Shown here: piece by piece, positions 25,287 through 33,477 of the stretch
Layout: the number at the start of each line of letters is the position of its first letter
Position numbering within the stretch: the first letter of the stretch is position 1
From: Lacisediminihabitans sp046156175
Lineage (GTDB): Bacteria > Actinomycetota > Actinomycetes > Actinomycetales > Microbacteriaceae
DNA length: 64,000 nucleotides
Assembly (NCBI RefSeq): GCF_046156175.1
Contig: NZ_JAYLVL010000002.1
Location: forward strand, 1 to 64,000
Reading direction: 5' to 3'
Position numbers and translations under genes: made by a program
Notes under the pieces: model-generated
What the model saw: the letters and a program-made list of their open reading frames with translations, nothing else
Told to the model about the DNA's origin: nothing
Database searches by the model: none

Positions 25287-25601
25287 TTACTGGGATGTGG
25301 AGTCGGCGGTGCCGAGAACCCGGGCGGATCGCGCGTCGGTGCGGGCATCCCGCAGTCGCTGCAGCCGTCTCACCAACAGGGGATCGAAGAGGATGGCTTC
25401 CGGCAGGTCGAGCGCCGCGTTCAGCAATTGATAGTACCGGGCCGCCGGAAGGTTGAACTCCGCTCGGATTGCCGCCTCTTTCGCCCCGGCATGCGACCAC
25501 CACTGGCGTTCGAACACCAGAATGCTCTGTTCCCGGGCGGGAAGGGCCGCGATCTCCGGGGTCGCTGAGGGCGTGTCAGACCGCTCGGATGAGGCTGGCA
25601 C
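25287..25601 (-). CDS. DUF3263 helix-turn-helix-like small protein
   Basis: The 104-residue protein matches DUF3263 of actinomycetes: LPAREQSILVFERQWWSHAGAKEAAIRAEF, then RYYQLLNAALDLPEAILFDPLLVRRLQRLRDAR. The helical pattern resembles a short sigma-like or HTH domain, and a DNA-binding role is often guessed but unproven. The DUF3263-LytR_C gene order is conserved in related genomes. Confidence 0.86.
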   Translation of the reverse strand: MPASSERSDTPSATPEIAALPAREQSILVFERQWWSHAGAKEAAIRAEFNLPAARYYQLLNAALDLPEAILFDPLLVRRLQRLRDARTDARSARVLGTADSTSQ

Positions 25602-25693
25602 AGGTTCTCCCTCCGCTCTGCGGCAATACTAGGGCGGCCTTGCTGTGTGCAGCCGGAGGCACCGCCCGCGCCGCGAAGATGGGCCGAGACCGC

Positions 25694-26656
25694 CTACGGC
25701 GTGGCGATCCAGTCGAGGGACTGGCCGTGCGCTCCCGTGAAGGCGAGCGGGACCTCATCGAGGGCGAGCACGAACCGACCGTCGGATCCCCCGTCGTCAG
25801 GCAGCGCCGCCCGCACGGTAGGCAAGCCGCGCACCCCCTCGAGCGAGATCCAGCGGGTGTCGAGGGCGCGCACGACGTCCACGAACCGCATCCGCTCTGC
25901 GAAGGGCAGGTAGACGAGCACCGCACTCGTGATCACGACGAGGGTCGCGCCATCCGGGGCCTCCGCGGCGAGAGACGCCAGTTGCGAGGCATCCCCCCGC
26001 ACCACACGAGGCGGGTCGGTCGCTGCGATGCGGATGGAGGCCCGCAACCGTGCGCGGCGCTCGTGCTGCTCCGGCCAGACCAGCGTCTCGAGCCAGCGCG
26101 TGTCGTCGGCGTCCTCCACATCGAGCGGACGGAGGTCGATGCCCGCGCGCCAGACGACATCCGGCACCTCGGTGGGGCGGGGCATGTTGCCCGTCGTCGC
26201 ACACTCGAGCAGCACGGTGCTCGGCCCGACGGGTGGATCGATCGCCGCCCCGCCGTCGTAGGAGTAGCTGTATCGGTCGGGGAAGAGGCAGAGGCCGGCG
26301 CTCGCCCCGACTTCGAGCAGGGCGAGGGGGCCCGGGACGAGCGCAAGGGCGGGCAGAAGCGACGCGCACCGCCGCGCCTCATTCGTCTGGGTGCTGCGGG
26401 CCAGCGCCTCGAGCTCGACCTCGGACCAGTGCTGCAGAAGCCAGCCGCGCAGGCTCGGGTAGTCGGCCTCCGGTGCCCCGAGCAGGCGAGCGCAGGCGAA
26501 GATGAGATTGGGTTGCCGCTTCTGCAGGGGCAACTCGTCGATGAGAGCGATCAGCGTCGGGTCATCCGCCACGCCGAGCGCCCACTCCTCGTAGATGGCC
26601 GACTCGCCCCGCGCTTCGAGCTCGCCGAAACCCCGGTACCAGGTGGCGGTGTCCAT
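25694..26656 (-). CDS. DUF2332 family protein
   Basis: The 320-residue protein matches DUF2332: YEEWALGVADDPTLIALIDELPLQKRQPNLIFACARLLG at the start and LLEVGASAGLCLFPDRYSY in the middle. The GASAGL segment resembles the glycine-rich loop of a methyltransferase fold, but no activity is established. Its ATG directly follows the stop of the acetyltransferase gene, so the two are translated from one message. Confidence 0.88.
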   Translation of the reverse strand: MDTATWYRGFGELEARGESAIYEEWALGVADDPTLIALIDELPLQKRQPNLIFACARLLGAPEADYPSLRGWLLQHWSEVELEALARSTQTNEARRCASLLPALALVPGPLALLEVGASAGLCLFPDRYSYSYDGGAAIDPPVGPSTVLLECATTGNMPRPTEVPDVVWRAGIDLRPLDVEDADDTRWLETLVWPEQHERRARLRASIRIAATDPPRVVRGDASQLASLAAEAPDGATLVVITSAVLVYLPFAERMRFVDVVRALDTRWISLEGVRGLPTVRAALPDDGGSDGRFVLALDEVPLAFTGAHGQSLDWIATP

Positions 26657-27115
26657 TCAGCGCCGTGCGCGGTACATCGAGATATGGGGGATGCCGGCCT
26701 CGATGTACTTGTCGCCGAAGGACTCGAATCCGAACTTGGCATACAGCGGGGCGATGTAGTCCTGGGCGTGCAGAAGCATGGACTCGTGACCGTGCTGCTC
26801 CATCACCCGGCCCACGAGGAGCTGCGCCAGGCCTTCGCCGCGACGATCCGCGCGCACGACGACCCGCCCGACGATGTGGCGGGCGTCGAGATGGGTCGCT
26901 TCGGCGTCCACGAGCACGCGCAGGTAGGCGGCCGCGCCCGAAGCATCCGCAATCCAGAGGTGCTCGGTGGTCGCCTCCTGGTCGCGATTGTCGAGTTCTT
27001 CCTCATCGATGCGCTGCTCGACGAAGAAGACGTCGGTGCGAAGCTTGAGTACGGAGTACAGCTCCTCCAGTGTGAGTTGACTCCACGATTTCTGGACGAT
27101 GGAACATTCGGGCAT
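26657..27115 (-). CDS. GNAT acetyltransferase, ElaA-like
   Basis: The 152-residue protein matches ElaA-type GNATs: LRTDVFFVEQRIDEEELDNRDQEATTEHLW, then the acetyl-CoA loop VRADRRGEGLAQLLV and HAQDYIAPLYAKFGFESFGDKYIEAGIPHISM. The substrate is unknown. The start at 27115 gives the family's usual N-terminus; the extension to 27292 overlaps msrB and is rejected. It is divergent from msrB. Confidence 0.88.
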   Translation of the reverse strand: MPECSIVQKSWSQLTLEELYSVLKLRTDVFFVEQRIDEEELDNRDQEATTEHLWIADASGAAAYLRVLVDAEATHLDARHIVGRVVVRADRRGEGLAQLLVGRVMEQHGHESMLLHAQDYIAPLYAKFGFESFGDKYIEAGIPHISMYRARR

Positions 27116-27185
27116 ACTGCCGAGTTTAATGAGAGGCGCACTGAGTTTTATCGGATGCGCACTGAGGCACCGGAAGGAACCGACC

Positions 27186-27608
27186 ATGAGCAAGAACACC
27201 GACAACACGCAGTACCCCGTCGCCAAGAGCGATTCGGAATGGCGAGCAGAGCTCGACCCCACCCGATTCTCCATCCTGCGTGAGGCGGCCACGGAGCGCC
27301 CGTGGTCGGGAGCACTGCTCGACGAGAAGCGCGCCGGGGTCTACACCTGTGGCGCCTGTCACGCCGAGCTCTTCGCCAGCAACACCAAGTTCGACTCCGG
27401 ATCGGGATGGCCCAGCTTCTACGAGTCGGTCAACCCCGACGCCGTGATCCTCAAGACCGACAAGAGCCTGTTCATGACCCGCACCGAGGTGCTGTGCGCC
27501 AACTGCGGTTCGCACCTCGGGCATCTCTTCGATGACGCCTACCAGACGCCCACCGGCGACCGGTACTGCATGAACTCGCTGTCCCTCGAGTTCAAGGAAG
27601 AGGGCTAG
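27186..27608 (+). CDS. msrB: Peptide-methionine (R)-S-oxide reductase MsrB
   Basis: The 140-residue enzyme reduces methionine-R-sulfoxide in proteins. Both zinc-binding pairs are present (CGACH and CANCG), as are FDSGSGWPSFYES, HLGHLFDDA and the catalytic Cys in RYCMNSLSLEF. ATG 27186 gives the full family length; an upstream frame from 27099 is not needed. The nitroreductase gene follows by 7 bp, so the pair may form a redox-stress operon. Confidence 0.96.
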   Translation: MSKNTDNTQYPVAKSDSEWRAELDPTRFSILREAATERPWSGALLDEKRAGVYTCGACHAELFASNTKFDSGSGWPSFYESVNPDAVILKTDKSLFMTRTEVLCANCGSHLGHLFDDAYQTPTGDRYCMNSLSLEFKEEG

Positions 27609-27615
27609 AGCCCCG

Positions 27616-28161
27616 ATGTCGCTACTGGATGCCGTCAGCCGCCGCCGCTCGCAACCGAAGGTCACCGCTGACGCACCCAGCCACGCCGAACTGCTGCCCC
27701 TCGTGGCGGCGGCGTCCTCCGTCGCCGACCACGCGGCGCTGCGCCCCTGGCGCCTCATCGAACTCCGCGGGGCTGCGCGCGAGCGACTCGGCGCGGCGTT
27801 CGTCGAGGCGAGCGGCCTGGAGGGCGCGGATGCCGCGAAGCTCGCAGCCAAGCCGCTGCGGGCATCACTGCTGATCGCCGTGGTCGAGGCAGTGCAGCCC
27901 AGCCACAAGGTGGCCGACTGGGAGCAGGAGGCGGTGGCAGCCGGTGTCGCCCACACTCTCAGCCTGTTGCTGGATGACGCGGGCTGGGGCGTGATGTGGC
28001 GCACCGGGCACCTTACCCGCTCGCTTCCCGTGCGCGTGATGCACCACCTGGCCGACAACGAGCAGCTGCTCGGCTGGCTTTATGTCGGAGGACGTGAGCA
28101 CGGCGAGAAGGCCGGCGAACGCAAGCCGTTCCCCGCCGAGGAGTACCTCAGCGCACTCTGA
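27616..28161 (+). CDS. Nitroreductase-family FMN oxidoreductase
   Basis: The 181-residue protein has nitroreductase landmarks: a shortened N-terminal RRRSQPKVTADAPSHAELL, the FMN-contact region ADHAALRPWRLIEL, and HTLSLLLDDAGWGVMWRTG. It probably reduces nitro or quinone compounds using FMN and NAD(P)H. The stop overlaps the convergent DMT permease gene by 14 bp. Confidence 0.9.
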   Translation: MSLLDAVSRRRSQPKVTADAPSHAELLPLVAAASSVADHAALRPWRLIELRGAARERLGAAFVEASGLEGADAAKLAAKPLRASLLIAVVEAVQPSHKVADWEQEAVAAGVAHTLSLLLDDAGWGVMWRTGHLTRSLPVRVMHHLADNEQLLGWLYVGGREHGEKAGERKPFPAEEYLSAL

Positions 28162-29107
28162 GCGCCCGGGACGGGATCGCGGCGATCGCGACGGCCACCA
28201 GGGTGAGCAGCGTGCCGATGACGGTGGAGGTCACCACCGTCTGGCCGGCGGCGGGCACAACGAGATCGAGCACGAGCGACATCACCAGCTGTCCGGCGAC
28301 CGAACCGAGACCGAGAAGCAGCACTCCGGTGACCCGCACCACGACGACCGCTCCGCCGATGAAGATCGTGCCGATGAGTCCGCCGAGGTAGAGCACGGGG
28401 GTGGTCGGCATCCGCTCGGGAAGGCCCACGATCGCTTCGTGGATCAGGCAGGCCACGAGAAGCACCGTGGCACCGACCAGGAAGTTCATGAAGGTGGCGG
28501 TGAGGGCGGATCCGGCAACGCGTCGCACCTGGCCGTTGACCGCCTGCTGGAGGCCTACCGCCAATCCCGCGGCGAACGGCAGCAGCAGCATCCAGGCCGG
28601 GATGTCGCCGCCGAAGCCCGCCGAGACCGCCACACCGACCGCCACGAGAGCGAGCGCCGAGCCGAGAAGCCGGGTGACCGTGATCGCGGCCGGGGGCGTG
28701 TGGCCGATGCCGTTACGGTCGATGGCGAGTCCACTGATGGTCTGGCCGCAGACGACGGCCACGGTGAACAGTGCGACACCCAGCACCGCGCCGGTGATTC
28801 CCTGCGAGAGCACGAACAGGGCGCCGCCCGCTCCCCCGCACAGGTACCACCACGGTGTGGTTCCCTCGCGGACGGAGGCGAACGCCTTCGAGAGCCCCCG
28901 GCGGCCGGGCGCCCACGCGGCGAGCGCGACGACGAGGATGACGAGGCCGGAGCCGAAGGAGATGACCGCGGCGAGATAGCCGTCGGAGAGCGCCCGGCCC
29001 AACTCCCCGTTGACCCGTGACTGGGTCGCGGTGAGAACGCCGACCAGCACTGCGCCCGCGACCCCGATGGCGACGGCCGACCGGGAGTGCGCAGGTTCGG
29101 TCGTCAT
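28148..29107 (-). CDS. DMT-superfamily transporter, YdcZ/DUF606 type
   Basis: The 319-residue protein has about ten transmembrane helices in two homologous halves, each starting with a DUF606 signature: LVGVLTATQSRVNGELGRAL in the first and GLAVGLQQAVNGQVRRVAGS in the second. The family contains putative drug or metabolite exporters with no defined substrate. ATG 29107 is preferred to upstream starts that extend toward the tRNA. Confidence 0.9.
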   Translation of the reverse strand: MTTEPAHSRSAVAIGVAGAVLVGVLTATQSRVNGELGRALSDGYLAAVISFGSGLVILVVALAAWAPGRRGLSKAFASVREGTTPWWYLCGGAGGALFVLSQGITGAVLGVALFTVAVVCGQTISGLAIDRNGIGHTPPAAITVTRLLGSALALVAVGVAVSAGFGGDIPAWMLLLPFAAGLAVGLQQAVNGQVRRVAGSALTATFMNFLVGATVLLVACLIHEAIVGLPERMPTTPVLYLGGLIGTIFIGGAVVVVRVTGVLLLGLGSVAGQLVMSLVLDLVVPAAGQTVVTSTVIGTLLTLVAVAIAAIPSRALRVR

Positions 29108-29171
29108 TGGTCCAAGGTTATCGGCAGCGGCACCCCACTCTGCGCACGCCAAGTAATATGAATACCCGTTC

Positions 29172-29245
29172 GCCCCCTTAGCTCAGTTGGCCAGAGCACC
29201 GCTCTTGTAAAGCGGGGGTCGTCGGTTCGAATCCGACAGGGGGCT
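29172..29245 (+). tRNA. tRNA-Thr (anticodon UGU)
   Basis: A complete cloverleaf is present: acceptor GCCCCCT/AGGGGGC, D arm GCTC-GAGC, anticodon loop CTTGTAA, and T arm GTCGG-TTCGAAT-CCGAC. CCA is not encoded. It decodes ACA. Its 3' half and downstream flank are repeated at 30671-30749. Confidence 0.95.
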
Positions 29246-29291
29246 CTCCACCGGTGTTCCAGTAGCGCCGTCTGCGGCGCACATCGAGACC
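29212..29291 (+). repeat. Direct repeat copy A, attachment-site-like, in tRNA-Thr
   Basis: This 80-bp copy runs from the tRNA-Thr anticodon stem through its 3' end and about 45 bp beyond, ending catcgagacc. Against copy B the tRNA part shows a one-base length difference and one substitution, and the flank several substitutions. Confidence 0.88.
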
Positions 29292-29393
29292 CCCGTTAAG
29301 GCGCAAAAACAGGATTCGGGTGAGACAGAGGCACGATATCGCACCGCCGGACGGCGTGAGCTGCCCGGCGGCCAACCGCGTTCTAGTTGATTT

Positions 29394-30488
29394 TCACGTC
29401 GATGCCTGAGCGATTCCGGCGATAACACCGCACACGATTGCCAGGCCGTAGACCGCGACTCCAGCAACAAGTACTCGACTGACCGGGGTCCGAAGCCGCC
29501 GACCGGGCGCGGCGATAGCGTCGATCGCGGGGCCATCGAGACGGTCGTCCGCGTATCGCCGAGTCTGGCGCAGTGTCTTGGCTCCGAGCGTCTCGACGAT
29601 GCGATCGGCGCGTTCATAGGTCAACGGTGAAAGCATGTCGAACGGTTTGTGGGAGTAGACAAACATCCAATCGTCCACGACCTCGACATCAAAAACCGCG
29701 GTCTCGTCGATCAGCAGCGCCATCAGGTCGGGTGTGAAGACGTAGAGAGCGTCTCGTTCATAGGCGATCGGCGCGTAGAGCGTGAAATATTGGCCGAAGT
29801 CTCCCTCCAATGGCAACACCTGATGCTTTGTGAAAGTGACGGGCAGGCGAGTACCGAACAACTTTTGATTCAGTCTCGATTGCATCACCATGTTGGGTAC
29901 TTTGCGGTCCAGTCGAATGGCGAGGTAACCCCACTCGGGGACTTGGCGCGGGCCGATGTCGCCGACGTAACGAAAATTGCCGATTTCTACATGACGACTG
30001 CGATCGAACCGCATCACGTTGAAGCTTCGACGTGCCTCACCCTGGTTGAAGATTGTCCCCGCGTAGCGTGGATTCGTTATTCGAGGATGGAAGACGATCT
30101 CGTTCTGTTCGGCGAAGGCGGAGAGTCGAAACCATGTCTTCCATGGCGCCGCCGACACAACGTCCCGCCGAAAGATCTCCCAGAAGAACAACAGAATACG
30201 CCCGACCAGGGCTGCGAGGACACCGGCGATCACTCGAGTGAATATGGGGCCGACGAAGATCCCAGCGAGAAGCACGAACTGCACCGGAATGGTCGCAAGC
30301 GCCAGAACCGCCATGAAAATAGCTACCGGCAGGGCCTGCCTGAGATCTCTGCCCGCGATCGACTCCAACTCCGAGCCGCGCGAAGCCCGCTTGAATGCGC
30401 GAAGCATCTGGGGATCCGGTGCTGATTCCAGCGCCCCGTAGTTGCGCGGAGGTGCGACAGAGTTGTCTTTATCTCGAGTCCACGGCAT
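29394..30488 (-). CDS. Hypothetical membrane protein between the tRNA-Thr repeats
   Basis: I do not recognise this protein of about 364 residues (375 if the frame opens at 30521; neither start has a good ribosome binding site). It has two or three hydrophobic helices at about 55-110 (IFMAVLALATIPVQFVLLAG and onwards), a long soluble middle domain with beta-type pattern (NPRYAGTIFNQGEARRSFNV..., GYLAIRLDRKVPNMV), and a C-terminal transmembrane helix ending IAGIAQAST. The middle domain recalls DUF3137-like membrane proteins, but this is only an impression. It is the sole gene in the repeat-bounded unit, and its base composition looks less G+C-rich than its neighbours. Confidence 0.75.
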   Translation of the reverse strand: MPWTRDKDNSVAPPRNYGALESAPDPQMLRAFKRASRGSELESIAGRDLRQALPVAIFMAVLALATIPVQFVLLAGIFVGPIFTRVIAGVLAALVGRILLFFWEIFRRDVVSAAPWKTWFRLSAFAEQNEIVFHPRITNPRYAGTIFNQGEARRSFNVMRFDRSRHVEIGNFRYVGDIGPRQVPEWGYLAIRLDRKVPNMVMQSRLNQKLFGTRLPVTFTKHQVLPLEGDFGQYFTLYAPIAYERDALYVFTPDLMALLIDETAVFDVEVVDDWMFVYSHKPFDMLSPLTYERADRIVETLGAKTLRQTRRYADDRLDGPAIDAIAAPGRRLRTPVSRVLVAGVAVYGLAIVCGVIAGIAQAST

Positions 30489-30670
30489 GACTGAATACTG
30501 GCACGGAGAGCCAGAGGCCACGAGACACAGCCCTCGTCGCCCTGCTCCCGATCTTCAGCGAGAAATGCTGAGCGTCGGCGAAAAGTGTCCAACTCCATCG
30601 AGAATTGCGGAACTCCGCTGGATATCAGCACCGTCGCACCTCAGGTGACCGGTCCAATTCGCCCATCTCA

Positions 30671-30749
30671 GCGGGGTCGTCGGTTCGAATCCGACAGGGG
30701 GTTCTCCACCGGTGGTGGACGAGCGCCGTCTGCGGCGCCTATCGAGACC
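30671..30749 (+). repeat. Direct repeat copy B, duplicated 3' end of tRNA-Thr
   Basis: This 79-bp near-copy of 29212-29291 lies 1459 bp downstream in the same orientation. It restarts at gcggggtcgtcggttcgaat and ends at atcgagacc. The tRNA 5' half is absent, so it is a displaced 3' end, as left by integration at a tRNA gene. Confidence 0.88.
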
Positions 30750-30781
30750 GCACCTTCCGCCAGGCTCGGCGCTTGCCCGGG

Positions 30782-31120
30782 CTAGCTGGCCGGGTCGTAC
30801 ATGAACTCTCGGAGTTCCTGCGCACACCGGCAGGCGACCGCGATCTTCCTCGACCACTCCACGGCATCTTTGCGCGTCGGCAATTCCAGGACGGTGAACC
30901 CGCCCTTGAGGCGACTGCCCGGATAGATCTCGGGAGCGACCGACCCATCGGCAGACACCAACACCGGATCGACCTGTTCGTCGATCCCTCCCCCGAACAC
31001 GTAGACACCGGCCGCTTTGGCCTCCTCGATCACGGCGTGGGAGTCGGCGACCACGAACGGGAACTCCTCCTCGGTGAGCACCATGGCTTCGCTCGGGAAG
31101 GAGATGAGGTACTTGGTCAT
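30782..31120 (-). CDS. YCII-related (DGPFAETKE-type) small protein
   Basis: The 112-residue protein has a YCII-like dimeric alpha-beta barrel layout: MTKYLISFPSEAM, then KAAGVYVFGGGIDEQVDPVLVS, then LKGGFTVLELPTRKDAVEWSRKIA. Related domains include PhnB-neighbour and sigma-factor-associated proteins without assigned activity. The start at 31120 gives the normal family length; the longer frame overlaps the divergent lipoprotein gene. Confidence 0.85.
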   Translation of the reverse strand: MTKYLISFPSEAMVLTEEEFPFVVADSHAVIEEAKAAGVYVFGGGIDEQVDPVLVSADGSVAPEIYPGSRLKGGFTVLELPTRKDAVEWSRKIAVACRCAQELREFMYDPAS

Positions 31121-31211
31121 GCCGACATTGTGCTCCGCACGAGCGCTGCGCATCAAGAGTGAGTGCGTCATCGGCCTAGCGCTCTGTGGACCCCTCGGAT
31201 ACGGTCGGCGT

Positions 31212-31928
31212 ATGAGCAATGTTCGGTTGAGCGTCGTGGTGGCCGGCGTCATCGTGTCCCTCGCGCTCTCGGGTTGCGCCGCCGTCGTCGGCCCGGCCCA
31301 CCTGTCGAAGGCGGTGCCGTCATCCACACCCGCGATTGATCGTTTCGCCGTGCCGGATCTCGGCGCGAAACCCGCCCCGGCCGCTCCGCTGACGGATGCC
31401 GAAGCGGAGACCGCCCGGCTTGCGGAAGCGGACCGCCAGTGGGCGGACCTGGTCGCACTGCATCCCTCGGCCGTGCGCCCCACCGTCGACCTGATCGCCT
31501 ACGGCACCGGTACCCCCCTGTTCGCCGCTTCGGTGCAGTGCATGAAGCAGGCGGGGTACCACGCGGCCCTCTCCCAAGAGGGCAACGGCTGGGAGTCCAG
31601 CGGACCGACCGTCGAGAGTGGGGACATTCCCGAGGACCAGGCGACGGCCTATGCGGTCGCCTCGTATGTGTGTTCCGTCCAACACTCCGGCCGGCCCGAG
31701 CCGCCCTATACGCAAGACGAGCTCCGCTACGTCTATCGCTATCTCGATGAGTACCTCGTGCCGTGCTGGACCCACTACGGTTTCACGGTCCGCACCAGCC
31801 CGCCCGGGCTTGACGCCTTCCTCGCCTCTCACGGCGCATGGTTCCCCCAGAGGTCCGGCTCCGGGTCGATCGGCGAAACCGAGATCGACACGGCCTGCCC
31901 CGCCCGTTCGCCCCTCCGCGAGCCCTGA
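31212..31928 (+). CDS. Putative lipoprotein of unknown function
   Basis: The 238-residue protein has a lipoprotein signal (VVVAGVIVSLALSGC). The mature part contains Cys residues (SVQCMKQAGYHAAL, YVCSVQHSGRPEPPYTQDELRYVY, VPCWTHYGF) that could form disulfides, and shares the MKQAGY-type pattern seen in other actinobacterial exported proteins. I do not recognise the family. Confidence 0.78.
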   Translation: MSNVRLSVVVAGVIVSLALSGCAAVVGPAHLSKAVPSSTPAIDRFAVPDLGAKPAPAAPLTDAEAETARLAEADRQWADLVALHPSAVRPTVDLIAYGTGTPLFAASVQCMKQAGYHAALSQEGNGWESSGPTVESGDIPEDQATAYAVASYVCSVQHSGRPEPPYTQDELRYVYRYLDEYLVPCWTHYGFTVRTSPPGLDAFLASHGAWFPQRSGSGSIGETEIDTACPARSPLREP

Positions 31929-31999
31929 GGCCACCCACTCCGAGTGGGCTCGACTCTGTCGAGGCATCTGCGCCTGCGTTGACACCAAAATCGTTTGAC

Positions 32000-32020
32000 A
32001 TGACACCACGATGGTGTCAT
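32000..32020. promoter_or_regulatory. Palindromic operator upstream of the RHH-ABC operon
   Basis: ATGACACC-acgat-GGTGTCAT has perfect 8-bp arms, and further TGACA/ATGTCA half-site-like words flank it (31996-32030). It ends 10 bp before the ATG of the ribbon-helix-helix gene, which suggests an autoregulatory operator overlapping the promoter or a leaderless start. Confidence 0.75.
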
Positions 32021-32029
32021 GCTGATGTC

Positions 32030-32512
32030 ATGGACTTGGGACCTTACGTCAGCGACCTGCAACGACAGTTGGTGGATGCCACCGCGAACGGCGCAGAAGA
32101 CACCCGCCTCGCAGCGGAACGGCTCGCCGCCGGACTGGATGCCGCGACCCGGCTGGTGCTGCTCGACGCTCTCTCGGCGGCGGTCGGCGAAATCACCCGC
32201 GACCTCGCACCGGGCTCGGTCGACCTGCGACTCCGCGGACGCGAGGTCGAATTCGTGGTCACCACGGCGAGCGCCGAGACCGACGTCGACGAGGTGGCCG
32301 CCCTCGACATCGAGGATGCGAGCACCTCGCGCACCACCCTGCGACTGCCCGACGCGCTGAAGGCGCGGGTGGACGACGCGGCGGCCGCCGACGGCCTGTC
32401 GGTCAACACCTGGCTGGTGCGGGCTGTCGCCTCCGCCCTGCAGCCCCGACAACGACGGACCGCCCAGCGAACGCTGCGCACCGGCGACAACTTCGCCGGC
32501 TGGGCGCGATAG
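32030..32512 (+). CDS. Ribbon-helix-helix (HicB-antitoxin-like) regulator
   Basis: The 160-residue protein ends with an Arc/CopG-type ribbon-helix-helix: TSRTTLRLPDALKARVDDAAAADGLSVNTWLVRAVASAL. The N-terminal 90 residues are a HicB-like or novel domain (DLGPYVSDLQRQLVDATANG). No HicA toxin gene is adjacent, so it probably acts as a transcriptional regulator of the downstream DUF4097 and ABC genes rather than as an antitoxin. ATG 32030 immediately follows the palindrome. Confidence 0.85.
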   Translation: MDLGPYVSDLQRQLVDATANGAEDTRLAAERLAAGLDAATRLVLLDALSAAVGEITRDLAPGSVDLRLRGREVEFVVTTASAETDVDEVAALDIEDASTSRTTLRLPDALKARVDDAAAADGLSVNTWLVRAVASALQPRQRRTAQRTLRTGDNFAGWAR

Positions 32513-32600
32513 GCACCCGTACCCACCCCTCGCCCGAACCACCCACCTGCCCCCACCCGCGGGGCCTCTCGAGTACGCCTCCCGGAAGGACAGCGCCAGC

Positions 32601-33446
32601 ATGCCCACTTACACGACCACCCTGCCGATCGACCTCGCCATCGACCTGCCCGTCGGTGCAGTCGACGTCATCGCCACTGACCGGGAAGACACGGTCGTGA
32701 CGGTGACCGCAACGAATCCCGACCGCGCGGTGGACCGCCGGGGCGCGGAGGAGACGAGGGTCGACTTCGACGGCCAGCGACTCACCATCACGGCACCGAA
32801 ACCCCGACTGAGCTGGATCGGCCCCACCGAGTCCGTCGACGTGCGGGTCGAGCTGCCCACGGGGTCTCGGCTCACCGCGGAGGTCGCGGCCGGCGGCATC
32901 CACACCGCCGGCCGCCTCGGAGCCACCCGCATCAAGAGTGGGATGGGCCCCGTCGAGCTCGCCATGACCGGGGACCTGTGGCTGCGGGCGGGGCACGGCA
33001 ATGCGACCCTTGGAACCGTCGATGGCGAACTCCAGGTCACGGCCGACCACGGACAGATCCGGGTCGGGGTCGTCACCGGAGACTCCATCCTCAAGGCCTC
33101 GCACGGAACGGTCACGGTCGGCGAGTCGGGCGGAGAGCTCGAGGCGAATCTCTCCTACGGCGACCTCGACATCACCACAGCGCTCGCCTCGGTGACCGCG
33201 AAGACCGCCTACGGCAGCATCCAGCTCGGCGCCGTCTCGAGCGGTTCGATCCAGGTCGAGAGCGGTTTCGGCCAGGTGACGATCGGCGTGCGCACCGGGG
33301 TGCCGGCGTGGCTCGACCTCGCCTCCAAGAACGGACACGTGCGCAACCAGCTCGATGGCGACCGTGCCCCCGAACCCTCCGAAGAGACCGTCGCCGTGCG
33401 AGCCCGCACGCAGTGGGGCGACATCACCATCACCCGAGCGCCCTGA
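32601..33446 (+). CDS. DUF4097 beta-strand-repeat protein
   Basis: The 281-residue protein is a repetitive right-handed beta structure of the DUF4097 type: short strands such as GDLWLRAGHGNATLGTVDG, ADHGQIRVGVVTGDSIL and SYGDLDITTALASV recur about every 20 residues. No signal peptide or membrane helix is visible. Relatives are common next to ABC exporters in actinomycetes, function unknown. It is the second gene of the operon. Confidence 0.87.
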   Translation: MPTYTTTLPIDLAIDLPVGAVDVIATDREDTVVTVTATNPDRAVDRRGAEETRVDFDGQRLTITAPKPRLSWIGPTESVDVRVELPTGSRLTAEVAAGGIHTAGRLGATRIKSGMGPVELAMTGDLWLRAGHGNATLGTVDGELQVTADHGQIRVGVVTGDSILKASHGTVTVGESGGELEANLSYGDLDITTALASVTAKTAYGSIQLGAVSSGSIQVESGFGQVTIGVRTGVPAWLDLASKNGHVRNQLDGDRAPEPSEETVAVRARTQWGDITITRAP

Positions 33447-33477
33447 AAACCGGGCCGACGAAGAGAGTGAGAACGGC

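Noticed and set aside
30782..31483. 233-codon version of the YCII-like gene
   Set aside because: The extra N-terminal part is antisense to the divergent lipoprotein gene; ATG 31120 gives the family length.
32030..32512. Toxin-antitoxin module (HicAB)
   Set aside because: The HicB-like protein has no HicA-type neighbour; the following genes are DUF4097 and ABC exporter genes.
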